64,000 bases of DNA from Tomocerus qinae. Lineage: Eukaryota; Arthropoda; Collembola; Entomobryomorpha; Tomoceridae. The position numbers were made by a program, and so were the translations under genes. A model generated the notes under the pieces. The model ran no database searches. It was not told the origin of the DNA and saw nothing but the letters and a program-made list of their open reading frames with translations. Numbering within the stretch: the stretch's first letter is position 1; every line of letters begins with the position of its first letter. The DNA lies in NCBI GenBank assembly GCA_020055645.1, contig CM034546.1, forward strand, positions 102,300,001-102,364,000, given 5' to 3'. This document shows, piece after piece, positions 32,579 to 44,759 of this stretch.

Positions 32579-33485
32579 CTGGAAATGTGCCACTATTTTT
32601 AGATTTGTTTATGCAAAAATGTACAAAAAATAAAATAGTATTTGGTACACTGTACACGTGTCATGACAAATACATACTTACATACCTGTGTAAGAAGAGA
32701 AGAAGAATGAGAACAAGAAGTAGCAGAGTCAAATTTTACTTGTGTGCATTGTGCACGCCGATTTGACAACTCAACATGATAGAGACACCGATGACACTGA
32801 CCTAACTATGTATAATGCCAACCGACGATAGATACCTATTGTAATCTCTTTGACTCTAATCTAAAATAGATCACTGAAAACTTGTACTTTGAATCTGTAG
32901 TTTAGTGATTTGAACATTGCAGTAAATAGGATTGATTTTATTAGTTATAATACTGTACTGTACTGTACCAAAACTGTACTAATTAGGATAAATGATAATA
33001 AATGTGGAAATGGTATCTGGTTCGGCTATTATTTTATGACTTTTTGCGATAATATATGTGAGATAAATAATAACCACGTTTACAGATTGTGCCACGTAAT
33101 ATACGCAAGTACTATTTAGAAAATTGTGAAGAGGTTTGTGACTTTATGATACAACTGCCACCCGTCCAGCACAATAAGTAATAAATACACGTCATATTAT
33201 TTGCTTCAATTTATTGAATGTAGATCTAAATTGCTGCACTTATTCTGAACTAAATACTTCGATTTCAATACTGTACCATTGCCATGTGCTGATTCGTAGG
33301 TACTGGGTTTATAGAGTTAGTAAGTGGAGCTGGTATTAAAATGACTACAATACAGAGACTACCTAAAACATTTTCATAGAAACATTATTGCATTCATTTC
33401 ATACCAAAACCTACTTACTATGTACTACATAATATAAAATGCCACCTTCAACTCTAACTACGATTCATTTAGAGCCATTTATATA
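32579..33485. other. Intergenic, no gene seen
   Basis: AT-rich sequence without supportable features. Short repeated TACTGTACTGTACTGTAC words occur near 32950. Confidence 0.4.
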
Positions 33486-34820
33486 CAGGGATAGTACTAA
33501 GTTCCAATACACGTTTGTCGGCTAATAACTCAAAAACTAGAGCAGATAGAGAAATGGGAGTACTACCATTGGAAAGAGGCTGAACTAACTTAAAGATTGG
33601 TATATGACAAGTAATTATTTAAAAGTAATTAATAGTCAAAAAATAATGATGAACTAAAATTTAATTTATACATGGGAAACTATAGGGAACAAATACTCGA
33701 CATTAATTAACTTTTGTAAGTTGTAAAGAATGTTTCGTGTGTAAAAACTACTCGGAAGTGATTTGTCGTGTCAAGAATCAATTTTTGACCATAATATTAT
33801 CCCCACATCACGCTATTATTAAAAGTGTAGTTAAAAAGTTTGAAGAAACTCGAAATGCAGTAGATGACCGAACGCGAGCTGCCCCCCCCCCAATTGTCGT
33901 CCTCACAGAATAAAATAAAGTAAGAATTGAAAAGTCGGTACTCTAAGCCGAGTCAGTCCAGTCGAGCCATTTCTAAAAATTTAGGAATACGTGGGCTTAA
34001 TGTCCAAAAAGCATTTAAGAAAAGTCTGTATCGTTGTTACTGGCCTACCAATGTCCAGGAAGTAATCCCAGACAAATGAGACCAGTATTCAGTGACCGGC
34101 CATTTTAACCAGCCAGCAGGCCGGCTAAAATGGGTAGCCGGCTGGCCAAAAAGCTTGTTAGCCAGCTAAAATCAAACTATAGGGTTCGGAGACCGGCCGT
34201 TTTAGCCGGCCGGCTGGCTGGCTAATATGACTAGCCGACTGGTAATAAAGCTTTTAAGCCGGCTAAAATGGAACACTGAATGAGACTTCATCAAATCAAC
34301 CGAGTGAATTCTGTAACGATTTCTTATCACTTCTTGCTGAAAAGTGTGGAGTGATGAGTGCAATTTTATAATCTCAATGAAATTTTTAATCGAAGGAATC
34401 AAGTGTACTGGACCAATCGAAACCACCATTTTACAGTGGAGAAATGTCTCAAGAGTTAGGGCATAAACTTTTTAACTACACTTTTAATAATAGCGTGATG
34501 TGGGGATAATATTATGGTCAAAAATTGATTCTTGACACGACAAATCACTTCCGAGTAGTTTTTACACACGAAACATTCTTTACAACTTACAAAAGTTAAT
34601 TAATGTCGAGTATTTGTTCCCTATAGTTTCCCATGTATAAATTAAATTTTAGTTCATCATTATTTTTTGACTATTAATTACTTTTAAATAATTACTTGTC
34701 ATATACCAATCTTTAAGTTAGTTCAGCCTCTTTCCAATGGTAGTACTCCCATTTCTCTATCTGCTCTAGTTTTTGAGTTATTAGCCGACAAACGTGTATT
34801 GGAACTTAGTACTATCCCTG
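33486..34820. mobile_element. Mariner/Tc1-type element with about 360-bp inverted ends
   Basis: Ends CAGGGATAGTACTAAGTTCC at 33486 and the complement ending at 34820, bounded by TA on both sides. The arms (about 33486-33845 and 34462-34820) match almost perfectly in reverse complement. Between them is a broken mariner-type transposase: a helix-turn-helix-like piece (VVKKFEETRNAVDDRTRAAP, near 33830-33890), then SSRAISKNLGIRGLNVQKAF near 33960-34015. After a hAT insertion come RVNSV or EFCNDFL near 34300, and NLNEIFNRRNQVYW with FTVEKCLKS near 34375-34455. Frames shift and stops interrupt, so it is dead. Confidence 0.8.
34083..34278. mobile_element. hAT MITE nested in the mariner element
   Basis: Starts CAGTATTC and ends GAACACTG (inverted: CAGTGTTC). 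It is flanked by a perfect 8-bp duplication AATGAGAC at 34075-34082 and 34279-34286. The interior is a palindromic series of GCCGGCTAAAA/TTTTAGCCGGC words. 196 bp, noncoding. Confidence 0.85.
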
Positions 34821-34822
34821 TA

Positions 34823-36940
34823 CATACCATCTATGCCTATCAGACAATACAGTCTACTCAGTCTACACAGTTCATTCATTTCCTGTGGTAGAGAAAATGG
34901 TGACATTTAATAAAAAGCACCACAGCCCAGAGCACTAGTGAGTAGGTCAACAATTGAAACCGTATACAGTTCATCAGGATAGAAAATTACTACAACCAGC
35001 ACAAGAATACAGCGGATGTTGCAAAAAATTTCTTTTTCACTTGAGCATGATAACTAATTGTCTCAAATAAGAGTGAATGGTGTATGCTGTATACTTACAA
35101 CTTGTAGTTGGTGACTACGGTTGCATTATGAAGGCAACACTCTTCAATCTAAACTATTCTAAACTGGTGTGATGCCCTTCAATATACCATTTATGACATT
35201 TGCCAACTGACAACTGTCATAAATTGGTACTGGAACATGTCAGAAAGGCCATAATATATGTATTTTACGATAATAGAAACAAGAAAATTGGAACAGTTGG
35301 ATTTTATTTCATTTTATGGTGATGTTCTTCCCTAAATGCAGAATCAATCCAAATGTCTACGTTTCTGTGTACAATAAGATAAATTATTATGCAATGTAGT
35401 ATATATAATGGAATACCAAAAATTATTATCAACAAATTATGTGCAGTCATTCTTCCTACTTTGCATTTTCAAGCAGTTGCTCTTTGACATACTTACAACT
35501 TACCTAAAAATATTATTTTCATGACTAATGGATAATGATAGACCAAGTAATGCATAGAAAATCATCTAAAAATTCTAGTAGCATTACATTTTATTTGAAC
35601 AAGAATTTTGTTGAGCTGAATGACTATTTTGGATCCACTTTTGCTTTACACTTCAAAGTTATTTACTACTGTCTGTCTAAACGTAAACTTTGATGGACAT
35701 AGTTCTAATTGACTATTATGTGGATCTTTAATAAATATTATTTTACATAAATATTTTTACTATGCAAATTCAAATGTATTAACGCAGAGTGTAAACTTCA
35801 TTATCATAACCATACAGTTTGAATCATTTCCAAATAGCATTTCCTGGAGCTATGCATACTTTATGCATTTTTCGATTAAATATTTGCTCCATTTTAAATA
35901 ACTTCCTATTACACAGGTAAATAAGAACCTTTATTATTACATACAAATAGGTAATTGATGTAGGAACCTTGTACTAGGAACAGGAACCAACTACTAAATA
36001 ACGTGGACTAAGTAAATGGTAAAATTTAACTTCCTCAGCCAATATAAATCGTTCTCGAAAACATTTATCATTGATGAGACCACACACTTACATATTACAT
36101 ACAGTGTTGAAAAACTGTCTATATTTCTTCCTGTTATCTACATTATCTTCAAAATCTGCTTTTCGAAGCAAGCGACAAAGCAACTAAGATTGTACACTAC
36201 ATACATATTTTAAAGAAAACATTTTTTACGTATTTAACGTACAGCGGTATTATCATCAATTATATATAGTCAGAATGTACATAAAGAGTGACGGGCCATT
36301 GGAATGAGAACGCAGTTATTTTGGGTGACTCAAGCAATTGCTAACTACATTTTTACGCAAATATTGTTCATTGCTCCGTGGATTTTAGTAGGATTATGTT
36401 TGAATAATTCCAAACATTGATGATAACGTTTTGTTTATAACCCTTCGTGCTTATCTGCTTATACCATCTTGTAGTAATAATACATATTTTATACATTAAT
36501 ATATAATAATAGTCTAATACATTGTAAATCCTAGTTTATGGTTACAATTCTCATCATATTTATCAGAAAATAATGCATTCACATAGTACTTAGCAGAGAT
36601 AAATAGAGCAAACAACCATCCCACAGAGTTTGCCGAAAGAAGAATGATGCAGAAATACTGATTAGTATTACTATAATGACATATCTACACAGTAAGTAGT
36701 TAAAATGACATTGTAAATACTTTATTTACCAGGAAGGGATAGAAAAATCAAATATTAAACAAAACTTGTAGATATATCATTCCCCTGGTCGTAATCGATA
36801 GTTTCAATCATCCAAAGTAGCCCCTACCGGATCATCTCTTGTCATATCTCTAAGTAGTAATTAATCTATTTCTTCGAAAGATTTCCATATTTTGGTAATC
36901 TGTAACAAGTGTTTGAATTTGCGAAGGTTACTTCTGCACA
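34823..36940. other. Intergenic, AT-rich
   Basis: No gene, RNA gene or structured repeat that I can support. The last few hundred bases should include the promoter of the small gene at 36941. Confidence 0.4.
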
Positions 36941-37312
36941 ATGGCTGATAGTTCATTCAGGTAAGATTCCTGTCAGATATTCTTTGCTCGGTGTACCCAT
37001 TTTGTTTTCTATTTTTAAATGTTTTACCTAAATGGTGTGACAATAACTGAAACCTAGAAAATACTTTTTAGGAATTTTCCGTTGTCTTCATCGAGGGTAT
37101 TTCAGTGTAAACAAACATCCCAATGGGCTTTTCCGACAGATAATACATCGCGAACAGAGTACATTGAACATGAATCATGTGAAAAAGAATCAAATAATAT
37201 TCCCGAACGATTTCCAAAGGAAGACCAAGGCCAGCAAGGTAAAACCTTGAATTCTAAAACTACTTCTGCACCCAAAAAGAAGTCCAACAACTGGTTTAGA
37301 AAATTGTTGTAA
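36941..37312 (+). CDS. Small two-exon protein, 86 aa, unknown function
   Basis: Exon 1 (36941-36960) reads MADSSFR across a GTAAG donor. Exon 2 (37072-37312) follows a TTTTTAG acceptor. The phase-2 junction restores an Arg codon, and the frame runs to TAA with 86 codons. The product is hydrophilic, with an acidic middle (EYIEHESCEKESNN), a Lys-rich patch (APKKKSNN) and a C-terminal WFRKLL. No membrane segment. The start is supported by CACAATGG context and the exact junction. I do not recognise a family. It is followed by AATAAA at 37578, consistent with a real transcript. Confidence 0.6.
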
Positions 37313-37577
37313 TGTTATTAAATTTAGCCATAAAGCCCATGTATATTATACCATTTACATCTTTAGTTTACATTCTTCGTAATTCAGCACCAGCTACTAT
37401 ACTCATATGGCCATCACTTTGTCTTTGATACGTCAAAAGGGAGAAACCATTATGCTTTTCCATGCACATGTAATAATCTAGACTTGACTTACAATACCCA
37501 GGAAAGGGTGTTGCTAGGGACAAAGACAGATGTGTCCACCATTGATCATTGTTATTTTCATGAATTTAAAAACGACC

Positions 37578-37583
37578 AATAAA
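37578..37583 (+). terminator. Poly(A) signal after the small gene
   Basis: AATAAA 266 bases after the stop of the 86-aa gene. Confidence 0.5.
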
Positions 37584-37773
37584 GTCAAAACGTATTTCAT
37601 AAATTCTTTAGTGTTTGATTGAAATGATACTATTGCGTAATTTATAAAATACTCTCATATACCGATAGCTTATCCTGATCGTTATTTCTCGGGTATTATT
37701 AACTTAAATACAAAAGGACATGGCCAGCATTTAGAAATATTTAGTGTGTACTCAGTTGTAATTGGCATACATA

Positions 37774-39036
37774 ATGATGTCAAAAAATAAGCCAAAGGTA
37801 ACTTCGCTAAGTTCTTTGATGGCACCGAATGGCCCACTGGTAATGGGGGATCGCCACCCGTCTATGCTCGTCAATATCAAAAGTGAGCTGGATATAAACA
37901 CTGGCCAAGCCAAGAATATAAAAATAACAGTAGGGCATCTGGATAAAGATCTCTTTGATCCTAACTTTCTTTTGGACTTCAGTCAATGTGGAAACTCGGA
38001 TACTTTGAATATCCACGTTGGGCTTCGACCTCCTTCAGGCGGAATGGAATATCTTGGAGATGCCAGTCAAGCTCCTCCAAATGTCACAACAGATGACTAC
38101 TGCCGAGAAATTATCAAAACATTGAGAAAGAGACGAGAGTTAAAGCATCTGGAAATCATGATAGAATTGCGGCGAGACCAGGATTTCCGTGTGTTCAAGC
38201 CTTGTCCTAGAAGTACGCAGTTGCCATACAACTTTCCATTATTCTTAAAGCATCTACAAGTTGAAGTCCCAGGCTTGAGTCCTTCAAATCTCCCATTATG
38301 GAAATACTTCTTGGAACAACAAACCCATTTGCACACTTTGATTTGTAATTTTGGAGTGATTCTATGGACTTTCTATGCAGCAACTATCGAGCAAAATTCC
38401 CGGACATTGGTGAAAGTAATCTTGCGAAGAATTCGCACTTACGACCCTGACAATCCTTCTCAAGGCAATTCTTTCAACTGGGGGATATTCTCAAACTGTA
38501 ACAAGTTGAAATTCGTCAAATTAACATGCGTTAAGGATGATCAAAGTCGAGTTCTGGCATTAATGGGTGCTGAAGTGGATATTCATGATGGATTCCCAGA
38601 AAGACCTGATGATAAATTCACCCATTTCAATTTCCAAGCTTTGAACATACAGAATTTGGAAGAGATTCATGTAGCTCGGATCAAAATTGACATAAACAAT
38701 CTGCAGTGGTTGAAGGCCAATGCAGAAAAACTTCAAATCATATGCATCGATTGTGCTGATAAGGAATTCTATGACGCAGATAAAGGGGATTTGGATACCA
38801 CAGACGAAAATGATGGGATTATGTCCTTTGAAAACTATCGTTTTAACATTGTAAATGCCGAAAGAAAAATCAATACCGGAGTGTGTTGTGTTATAATCTT
38901 TATCATCATTCTCCTTTTTATTGCTCTTATACTCGCCATTATATTTATCTACACGCAGACCAAGAACGACGCTAATGACAGTACCAAAAAATTACCTAAT
39001 TTGAACAACAAAAACAGAAGTGAAAACGGTACTTAA
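37774..39036 (+). CDS. Intronless leucine-rich-like protein with C-terminal membrane anchor
   Basis: 420 aa from the first ATG of a tandem ATG pair; the frame is open 12 bases further upstream without another ATG. The body has irregular leucine-rich-type strands: LKHLEIMIELR, PLFLKHLQVEVPGL, CNKLKFVKLTCVKDD, IQNLEEIHVARIKIDINNLQ, EKLQIICIDC. These resemble the degenerate LRRs of arthropod F-box proteins, but no F-box is visible at the N-terminus. Near residues 368-391 there is one strong hydrophobic segment (CCVIIFIIILLFIALILAII), then a short polar tail, which suggests a single-pass or tail-anchored protein with most of it on one side of the membrane. No signal peptide is seen. Function unknown. 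The lack of introns next to intron-rich genes may mean a retrocopy or a lineage-specific expanded family. Confidence 0.75.
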   Translation: MMSKNKPKVTSLSSLMAPNGPLVMGDRHPSMLVNIKSELDINTGQAKNIKITVGHLDKDLFDPNFLLDFSQCGNSDTLNIHVGLRPPSGGMEYLGDASQAPPNVTTDDYCREIIKTLRKRRELKHLEIMIELRRDQDFRVFKPCPRSTQLPYNFPLFLKHLQVEVPGLSPSNLPLWKYFLEQQTHLHTLICNFGVILWTFYAATIEQNSRTLVKVILRRIRTYDPDNPSQGNSFNWGIFSNCNKLKFVKLTCVKDDQSRVLALMGAEVDIHDGFPERPDDKFTHFNFQALNIQNLEEIHVARIKIDINNLQWLKANAEKLQIICIDCADKEFYDADKGDLDTTDENDGIMSFENYRFNIVNAERKINTGVCCVIIFIIILLFIALILAIIFIYTQTKNDANDSTKKLPNLNNKNRSENGT

Positions 39037-40369
39037 TATAGCAACAACTGGGCGAAACTAATATCCCCAAAATTTGTAAAAGAGTATCAAATATAATTTT
39101 ATCAAGATATTGGTATCTTCACTAAATATATGGTAGATAATTGCAAGATGTGATATAAGTATTAAAAATTGTTTGTAAAATTTTGGGCTAATTATGTTGG
39201 GACAAAAATTAAACATCTATCTACTACGAGCAAAATCTCATTAAATATCTGCTAGTTCATTTGTATTGTATTTTGTATTCTTATTACCCAATGGACCCAT
39301 CTTATACTGCACTTCAGGTTTGTATGTAATTTTATAACGAATTTTAATCAGTTTGTGGGGGGAATTTGCACCAAGAGCAAATTCTACTACAGAGCACGAT
39401 GAATGAATAAGTGTATTACTTTCTTAAATAATTAATTCTCATTGCAACCTGCATTAGCCTTTCAATAATTAAACACCCACCTATGCATTGCCAAAATACT
39501 TCAGTACAATATGCATTTATTCCATTTTCAAGTCTTTTGAAATAAACACTATCTAGCAAATGACATTGTTTGAGCTGACAGATAATTAGCTGTCTCGCAC
39601 GATTCGTAAACAACAGAAATTACACTTTTGAACGGTCTTTTTGTTTTCCTCTTCATTTACATACGCTAAACTTCGTCATCAAATTAAGTGAGTCCATTCA
39701 TAAAGCATGTATTTTGCAAAATAATTGTAGAGTATAAAGCGTATTGTAATAAATTGTAAAAGTGCACAATAGCCATACACATCTAAACAGTTTCTACGCG
39801 GGCACTTTTATGTATGAAAGTTTGTGATAAGTTTGTTTGATCCGGGAAATATGACAAACATTGTCGAATGCTCAAAATCTTGTACTAAGTTATTTTTAAA
39901 ATGCCATGTTGGTTATCATGAAGTATAATTACATGTAATTTACAATAGTGTCAATAAGGTATAATTTGTGCGTCTCAAGTTTCGTTCGGCTCTTAGTGAT
40001 TAGTTGGAAATTGTTTGTGAATAGTTGAATACGCAAACATGCACTAGCTTTTCAAGTGTTTCTTAACTAAAGTTTTATGAACATAGCATCAAACGGTGAC
40101 AATCTGACAATGAATGAAAGTAAATAGCCCAATTTATGATGTTATACCACTTCTTCACGATGTGTTATTGAAATTGAATATTTAAAAATACTATTTCATG
40201 ACATTGAATAAACTTATATTGGGCTTGGGATTGATGGTTGTATTGTAATCGTTTTACATTTAGTAGTATCACTGTATTGGCATTTTATTGGAAAACATAA
40301 CTCATTCAATTTAAAGATATTCCACAATTTTAAACCAAAATTTAACATAAGAAAACTATCTATATAACC
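39037..40369. other. Intergenic between LRR-like gene and ionotropic receptor
   Basis: No gene seen. It should include the LRR-like gene's 3' untranslated region and the receptor's promoter. Confidence 0.4.
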
Positions 40370-42313
40370 ATGATGTTCAAAGAAAGCATATTTATAACAA
40401 TCATTTTATTTTGCAAGTTATTCTTCACAGTCTCCACTGCAGATTCATCCAAACGAATTAGTTGTCCTTACCGGGAATACGACGAACATACTTTAAATTT
40501 TTTTGAATTTCTTGAAAATATTAGTTTTCTGTCGGAGTTCTCTGAAATCACAGCGTTTGTTTTTCAATACAATTCCACACAAACCTGGCTATACTCCACA
40601 TGTTTACTTTTGCACCTCGAAGCTATCTATCTTCTACCAATTCATCTTATTGATTTGAAATACCAAGACAAAAAAGGTATTCAAAGACCCAACAAATTTT
40701 TCGTGCATGAAGTTGCACTGAACTTGTTTGTGTATGATATAAAATTTAATGTATTTGTACGTCATATAACCAGACTGGAGTTACAAACTGACGAAGAAAA
40801 AAATCGTGATTTGTACATCTTCACAACACTTGTGAAAAATGAGAAAACATATCCCCAAGCGGTAGTTTTCTATAAAAAGGCATATCACTTATCATCAGAC
40901 GGAGTATTTGAGATTTGTCCTTTCTGTTTAAGGGATGGAATATTCCATTGGAAAACTACTGATCCCACAAACGAAAAAGCATTTCCTCAAAGGAAGTTAA
41001 ATAATTTTAACGAAGCTGAAATAAGAATTCCTTACGGAGATCTAAATAATACGGCGTATATAAATGAAGCGATTGCACAATTGAAAGTGCAAAACGAGGA
41101 TTTAATTAATGGAAAAATCTACAATTTTAAACTTTATCTCACCAAATACATAGTGGATAAATTAAATGTGAGTGTGCTTACATGCAACCAAATACATCCG
41201 CAAAATGATTTTTGCAGAAAAGGTTACGATTTGGCCTTTGAAGGTTTCAAAGCCTGTAATAATAACAAAGGTCTATTTTACTCCGGTGTTGATATAAAGT
41301 TTGGCTTCATTTCTCCAGCTTTCTCTTCTAATCAACGTGAATGGATGGCATTAATTGGTCCGTTAGGCATACAGATGTTTATTTTCACCCTATTGTTACT
41401 TATTTTTCTACCTATTGCAATTTATTACATGTCCGTTTGTTCTTATGATGCCAACGACAAGAAACTATTGATCACATCCATTATATCGTCCATAGTTCGA
41501 CCCATTTTAGACCAGTGTCTAGATCGCATATTGTCTCAACGACTGTATTTCAGGATTATCATGGCCACATGGCTTTTCTACTCTCTTTTAATTTCAGAAA
41601 CATACAGAGGAGAATTAGTGAGCCATATTATGCGACCACATGTCTATACGAGCTTAAAAACTTTTGAAGATCTTGTTGAATCTAAAATGAATTTGTTTAC
41701 CTTCACAGTGCCCGGACAAAATATTAGTGAAAGCAATGCACATAAGGTTTTACGGAGTGAATTGAAAATTATGAAGGCCGGAAATAAAAGGCATTTTGCA
41801 GAAATTTTAAAGAAATTAGATGAAAATATGCGGAATACGAAACATACATACATAGACGAAAATAAAGCTTATCATCGACTATTGCAAACTCAAGATGTTT
41901 TTATAGAGCAGTTTGAGAAACTTAATGTTATGCTAAAAATTCTACAATCAGATTATCAAAAGAAACTGAGCAAACGAGTCTTCAAACTTTCAAAAGAATT
42001 TATTGTTCATGAGAACATATTTTTTCTTCCGAGAGGATTTTTCCAAATCGAAATGCAAGACATCTTATTGAGACTTAAAGATTCGGGGCTTATTAAGAAA
42101 TTAAAAGATAGATTCGACGAAGCCTTTACTTGGGATTTTCATATACATTATGACATTTTACACAGCTCTAAAGAAATGGACAATGATGGCCCTAAGATAT
42201 TGAAACTACATCATATAATCTCGCTAGTGTTTCTAACCGTAGGCGCATTTTTATTATCATTCGGAATTTTTACTCTAGAAATTACCTATACCAAACTGAA
42301 AAATAAAATATGA
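40370..42313 (+). CDS. Divergent ionotropic receptor (IR), intronless
   Basis: 647 aa. Likely chemosensory receptor channel of the invertebrate IR branch of the ionotropic glutamate receptors, in the plasma membrane of sensory neurons. Seen: a signal peptide (SIFITIILFCKLFFTVSTA), a large extracellular ligand-binding-like region to about residue 335, and a first membrane segment near 338-362 (PLGIQMFIFTLLLLIFLPIA). A pore/second segment with FRIIMATWLFYSLLISETY near 398-418 follows; the W..Y.L and Y-rich motif there is typical of IRs. Then comes the second ligand-binding lobe, and a last membrane segment near 615-640 (HHIISLVFLTVGAFLLSFGI). The short cytosolic tail and weak conservation fit a divergent, tuning-type IR. 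Start: first ATG of a tandem pair before a clean signal peptide. It converges with the ZRSR2-like gene. Confidence 0.8.
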   Translation: MMFKESIFITIILFCKLFFTVSTADSSKRISCPYREYDEHTLNFFEFLENISFLSEFSEITAFVFQYNSTQTWLYSTCLLLHLEAIYLLPIHLIDLKYQDKKGIQRPNKFFVHEVALNLFVYDIKFNVFVRHITRLELQTDEEKNRDLYIFTTLVKNEKTYPQAVVFYKKAYHLSSDGVFEICPFCLRDGIFHWKTTDPTNEKAFPQRKLNNFNEAEIRIPYGDLNNTAYINEAIAQLKVQNEDLINGKIYNFKLYLTKYIVDKLNVSVLTCNQIHPQNDFCRKGYDLAFEGFKACNNNKGLFYSGVDIKFGFISPAFSSNQREWMALIGPLGIQMFIFTLLLLIFLPIAIYYMSVCSYDANDKKLLITSIISSIVRPILDQCLDRILSQRLYFRIIMATWLFYSLLISETYRGELVSHIMRPHVYTSLKTFEDLVESKMNLFTFTVPGQNISESNAHKVLRSELKIMKAGNKRHFAEILKKLDENMRNTKHTYIDENKAYHRLLQTQDVFIEQFEKLNVMLKILQSDYQKKLSKRVFKLSKEFIVHENIFFLPRGFFQIEMQDILLRLKDSGLIKKLKDRFDEAFTWDFHIHYDILHSSKEMDNDGPKILKLHHIISLVFLTVGAFLLSFGIFTLEITYTKLKNKI

Positions 42314-42455
42314 TTTATGCTGTTTCGCCATTACTTTTTATGGCAACAACCTTTGAATAAGGTGATGATTACATTAGATACAGAAGTAAAGTAATCTTTT
42401 GTATTTATCAAATGCTAAAATATTGTTAATCTGTAACACTAATAGCACAGTCAAT

Positions 42456-44751
42456 CTAACTGTTATCCTTTTTCTTCTTGTGCTTCTTTTTCTTTGACTT
42501 CTTAGATTTTTTACTTTTTTTGTGCCTTTCTTTAACCGGAGATTCATTTAAAATATCTGGTTTTGACACCTGTTCTACGTCATTATGTGAGTTTGTCGTT
42601 GAGGTTTTTGCAACGGTATTGGTGTTCTCATCACAAACAGAGCTCCGATCCTTTGTCTTCGTTCGATTTTGGCTTTTCTTATGTTCTCCGACACTACATT
42701 CAGTTTTTGATGGACTTTTTGATTTTCTCTTTTTGCGATATGAATATTCCGTTGGACTTCTATGCCTATCTCTGTCACGATCACGACTTCGGCTTTTATG
42801 TCGGTGCCTTCGTGAACTACGACTACGACTTCGATAGCTGCGGGATTTTTTATCATGTACGCGCCGATTACTTCGACTTCTGGACCGTCGAACTTGACTA
42901 GGAGTAGATAGTCTTCCTTTATTTGAAATATCAACCTCTGTATGCCTTGTTGATGATCTGCCACTGGTCTTACTTAGATTGTCTTTCCAATCATGGTCAG
43001 CAGATACAAATTCTTTAGTTGGATTTCGGAAAACATGAAGGAAATTGCAAGCCTTCCCTTTCAAACACCGTTTTCTAAGAAAAAGGCCACAGATTGCTGC
43101 TTTCCAAGAGTCAATTTTTGCAAATTGAAGACTCAATTGTTTTCCATTAAAAAATCTAGCATTGAATTGCCGATAAGCCTGCAATTAACATAAGTTATTT
43201 AGTGAATATATTATTATTCATATGCTGTGCTAGAAATATATACGGTGAAGAGAGCACCTATTCAAACTTACATTTACTGATTCTCGAATAGTCTCAAACT
43301 GTATGTAAACATTTCCTCTTAAATGCAGCCCAAAATTACAACAAACCTTGAATTGGATAACTTTTCCAACTTTGCGAAATTCGGGAAGTACATCATTGTA
43401 AAACTCTCTAAGAAAATGCATTAAAATAGTGACTATTAATTGTAAGTGCCTAAATTGAATCACTACATCTTATTTATATCAATATTTAAAATATTTAGAT
43501 TTCTTATTTATATCCATTATATACTTTTACAAATTATTAAGTAGACTTACAAAAACTCTTTATATATATCAGTATCCTCGTATTCCAAACACAAGTCTGT
43601 GTCATATTCATCAAGAAGGCTTTGTTCCAAGGAAAAGTTGGAAAAGAAATTCGGAATCAGAATTGTTTTACTTAAAGTTGGTCGGAAATGATTTCTAGAA
43701 TACAATATGCATAAAATATTACATAACTGCCTAAATTTTAACTGTACATATATAATTAAATTAACAATTTTAAATGGCAAAAATATTGTACCTTGAACAC
43801 TGCTCAGCAAATAAACAAACACCTGTACGGTCGAAGAATGAACATTTCTCCTTTCCGTTGTCAACTTCTTCGGGCATAACATATGGCAATGGTGGTGTTT
43901 CAATGTCCTGTTTACAGTAATTATAATCTAATGATGTGGATACATAAAAATTACGTAAGTAGACAAGAATGAAAAACTTACTCCTGACAGAAAGCTGAGA
44001 AAACTGTCAAATTCCTCATCCTATATTGAAAATGACATCAAATAGTATATAGGTAAACATAAATTGATTTAGAATCTTTGAAATATTTAACTCCAAAGAT
44101 CTCCTCCGTGTGTCCATAGATAAGATGCAGTTAAGGAAAATTTAGCATGTGTATTTGTTCATATTTTACTAAAAACAAATTGGTAAAAACTTTGAAAGGA
44201 TATTTTTTCAAAATCACGATGACCTGTTTTTCTTTCAACTCTTTTGCAATGCGATCTTTTTCCTCTTGCATCACTTTTTCTCGCTGTTGACGCTGTTCCC
44301 ATTCGTCCCGAATCTTTTTCTGCAAATGAAATAGTAATTACTTTTGATAGTTATATAGCATTAAAACCGTCTGAACTAAAACTGTGTTATAAGTATTAAA
44401 TCACGAAAACAATTTGTTGAAATGTCAACGTTTACAAACCTCTTCGTCGGCTTTAATTGCAGCTAATTTATCTTGTTTAGCTTTCTCCATTTGATATTCT
44501 AATTGTGCCTGTAATTCGCGTTCTATCCATTTCTGCTCCTCTAATTCATGTTGAAGTTCCTCTTCGGCTTCCTTCAATTTTTGCAACTCATTTAATTCCA
44601 TTTTTTGGGAAAGAATACTAGAATCTAATGCATTCTCAATTTCACTTTCGCTGCCACTACAAATGTCTCTGTCCATTGCCAACTTTTGACGAATTCGTTT
44701 TCTACGCAGTTTCTTCACCAATTTACGCCAGGCTCGATTATCTTTCCCCAT
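42456..44751 (-). CDS. ZRSR2: U2AF35-related splicing factor (ZRSR2/Urp type)
   Basis: Spliceosomal protein that contacts the 3' splice site, best known for U12-type introns. Coding exons (minus): 44751-44440, 44319-44224, 44020-43982, 43907-43792, 43694-43551, 43407-43272, 43178-42456; phases agree and give 521 aa (human ZRSR2 482). A noncoding exon probably ends at 44899, joined to an acceptor at 44756. The N-terminus (MGKDNRAWRKLVKKLRRKRI) and Glu/Lys coiled coil match the family. Then come CCCH finger 1 (C171-x8-C-x5-C-x3-H), an RRM (NDVLPEFRKVGKVIQFKV, GNVYIQFE), and CCCH finger 2 (C311-x7-C-x5-C-x3-H, ending CNFLHVFRNP). A C-terminal Arg-Ser domain with a Lys-rich tail follows. All zinc ligands are present. 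It lies head to head with DHX16. Confidence 0.93.
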
Positions 44752-44759
44752 TTCTCTGA

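Noticed and set aside
42478..42901. Plus-strand Phe/Leu-rich frames opposite the ZRSR2 RS domain
   Set aside because: Antisense reading of Lys/Arg/Ser codons; not a membrane protein gene.
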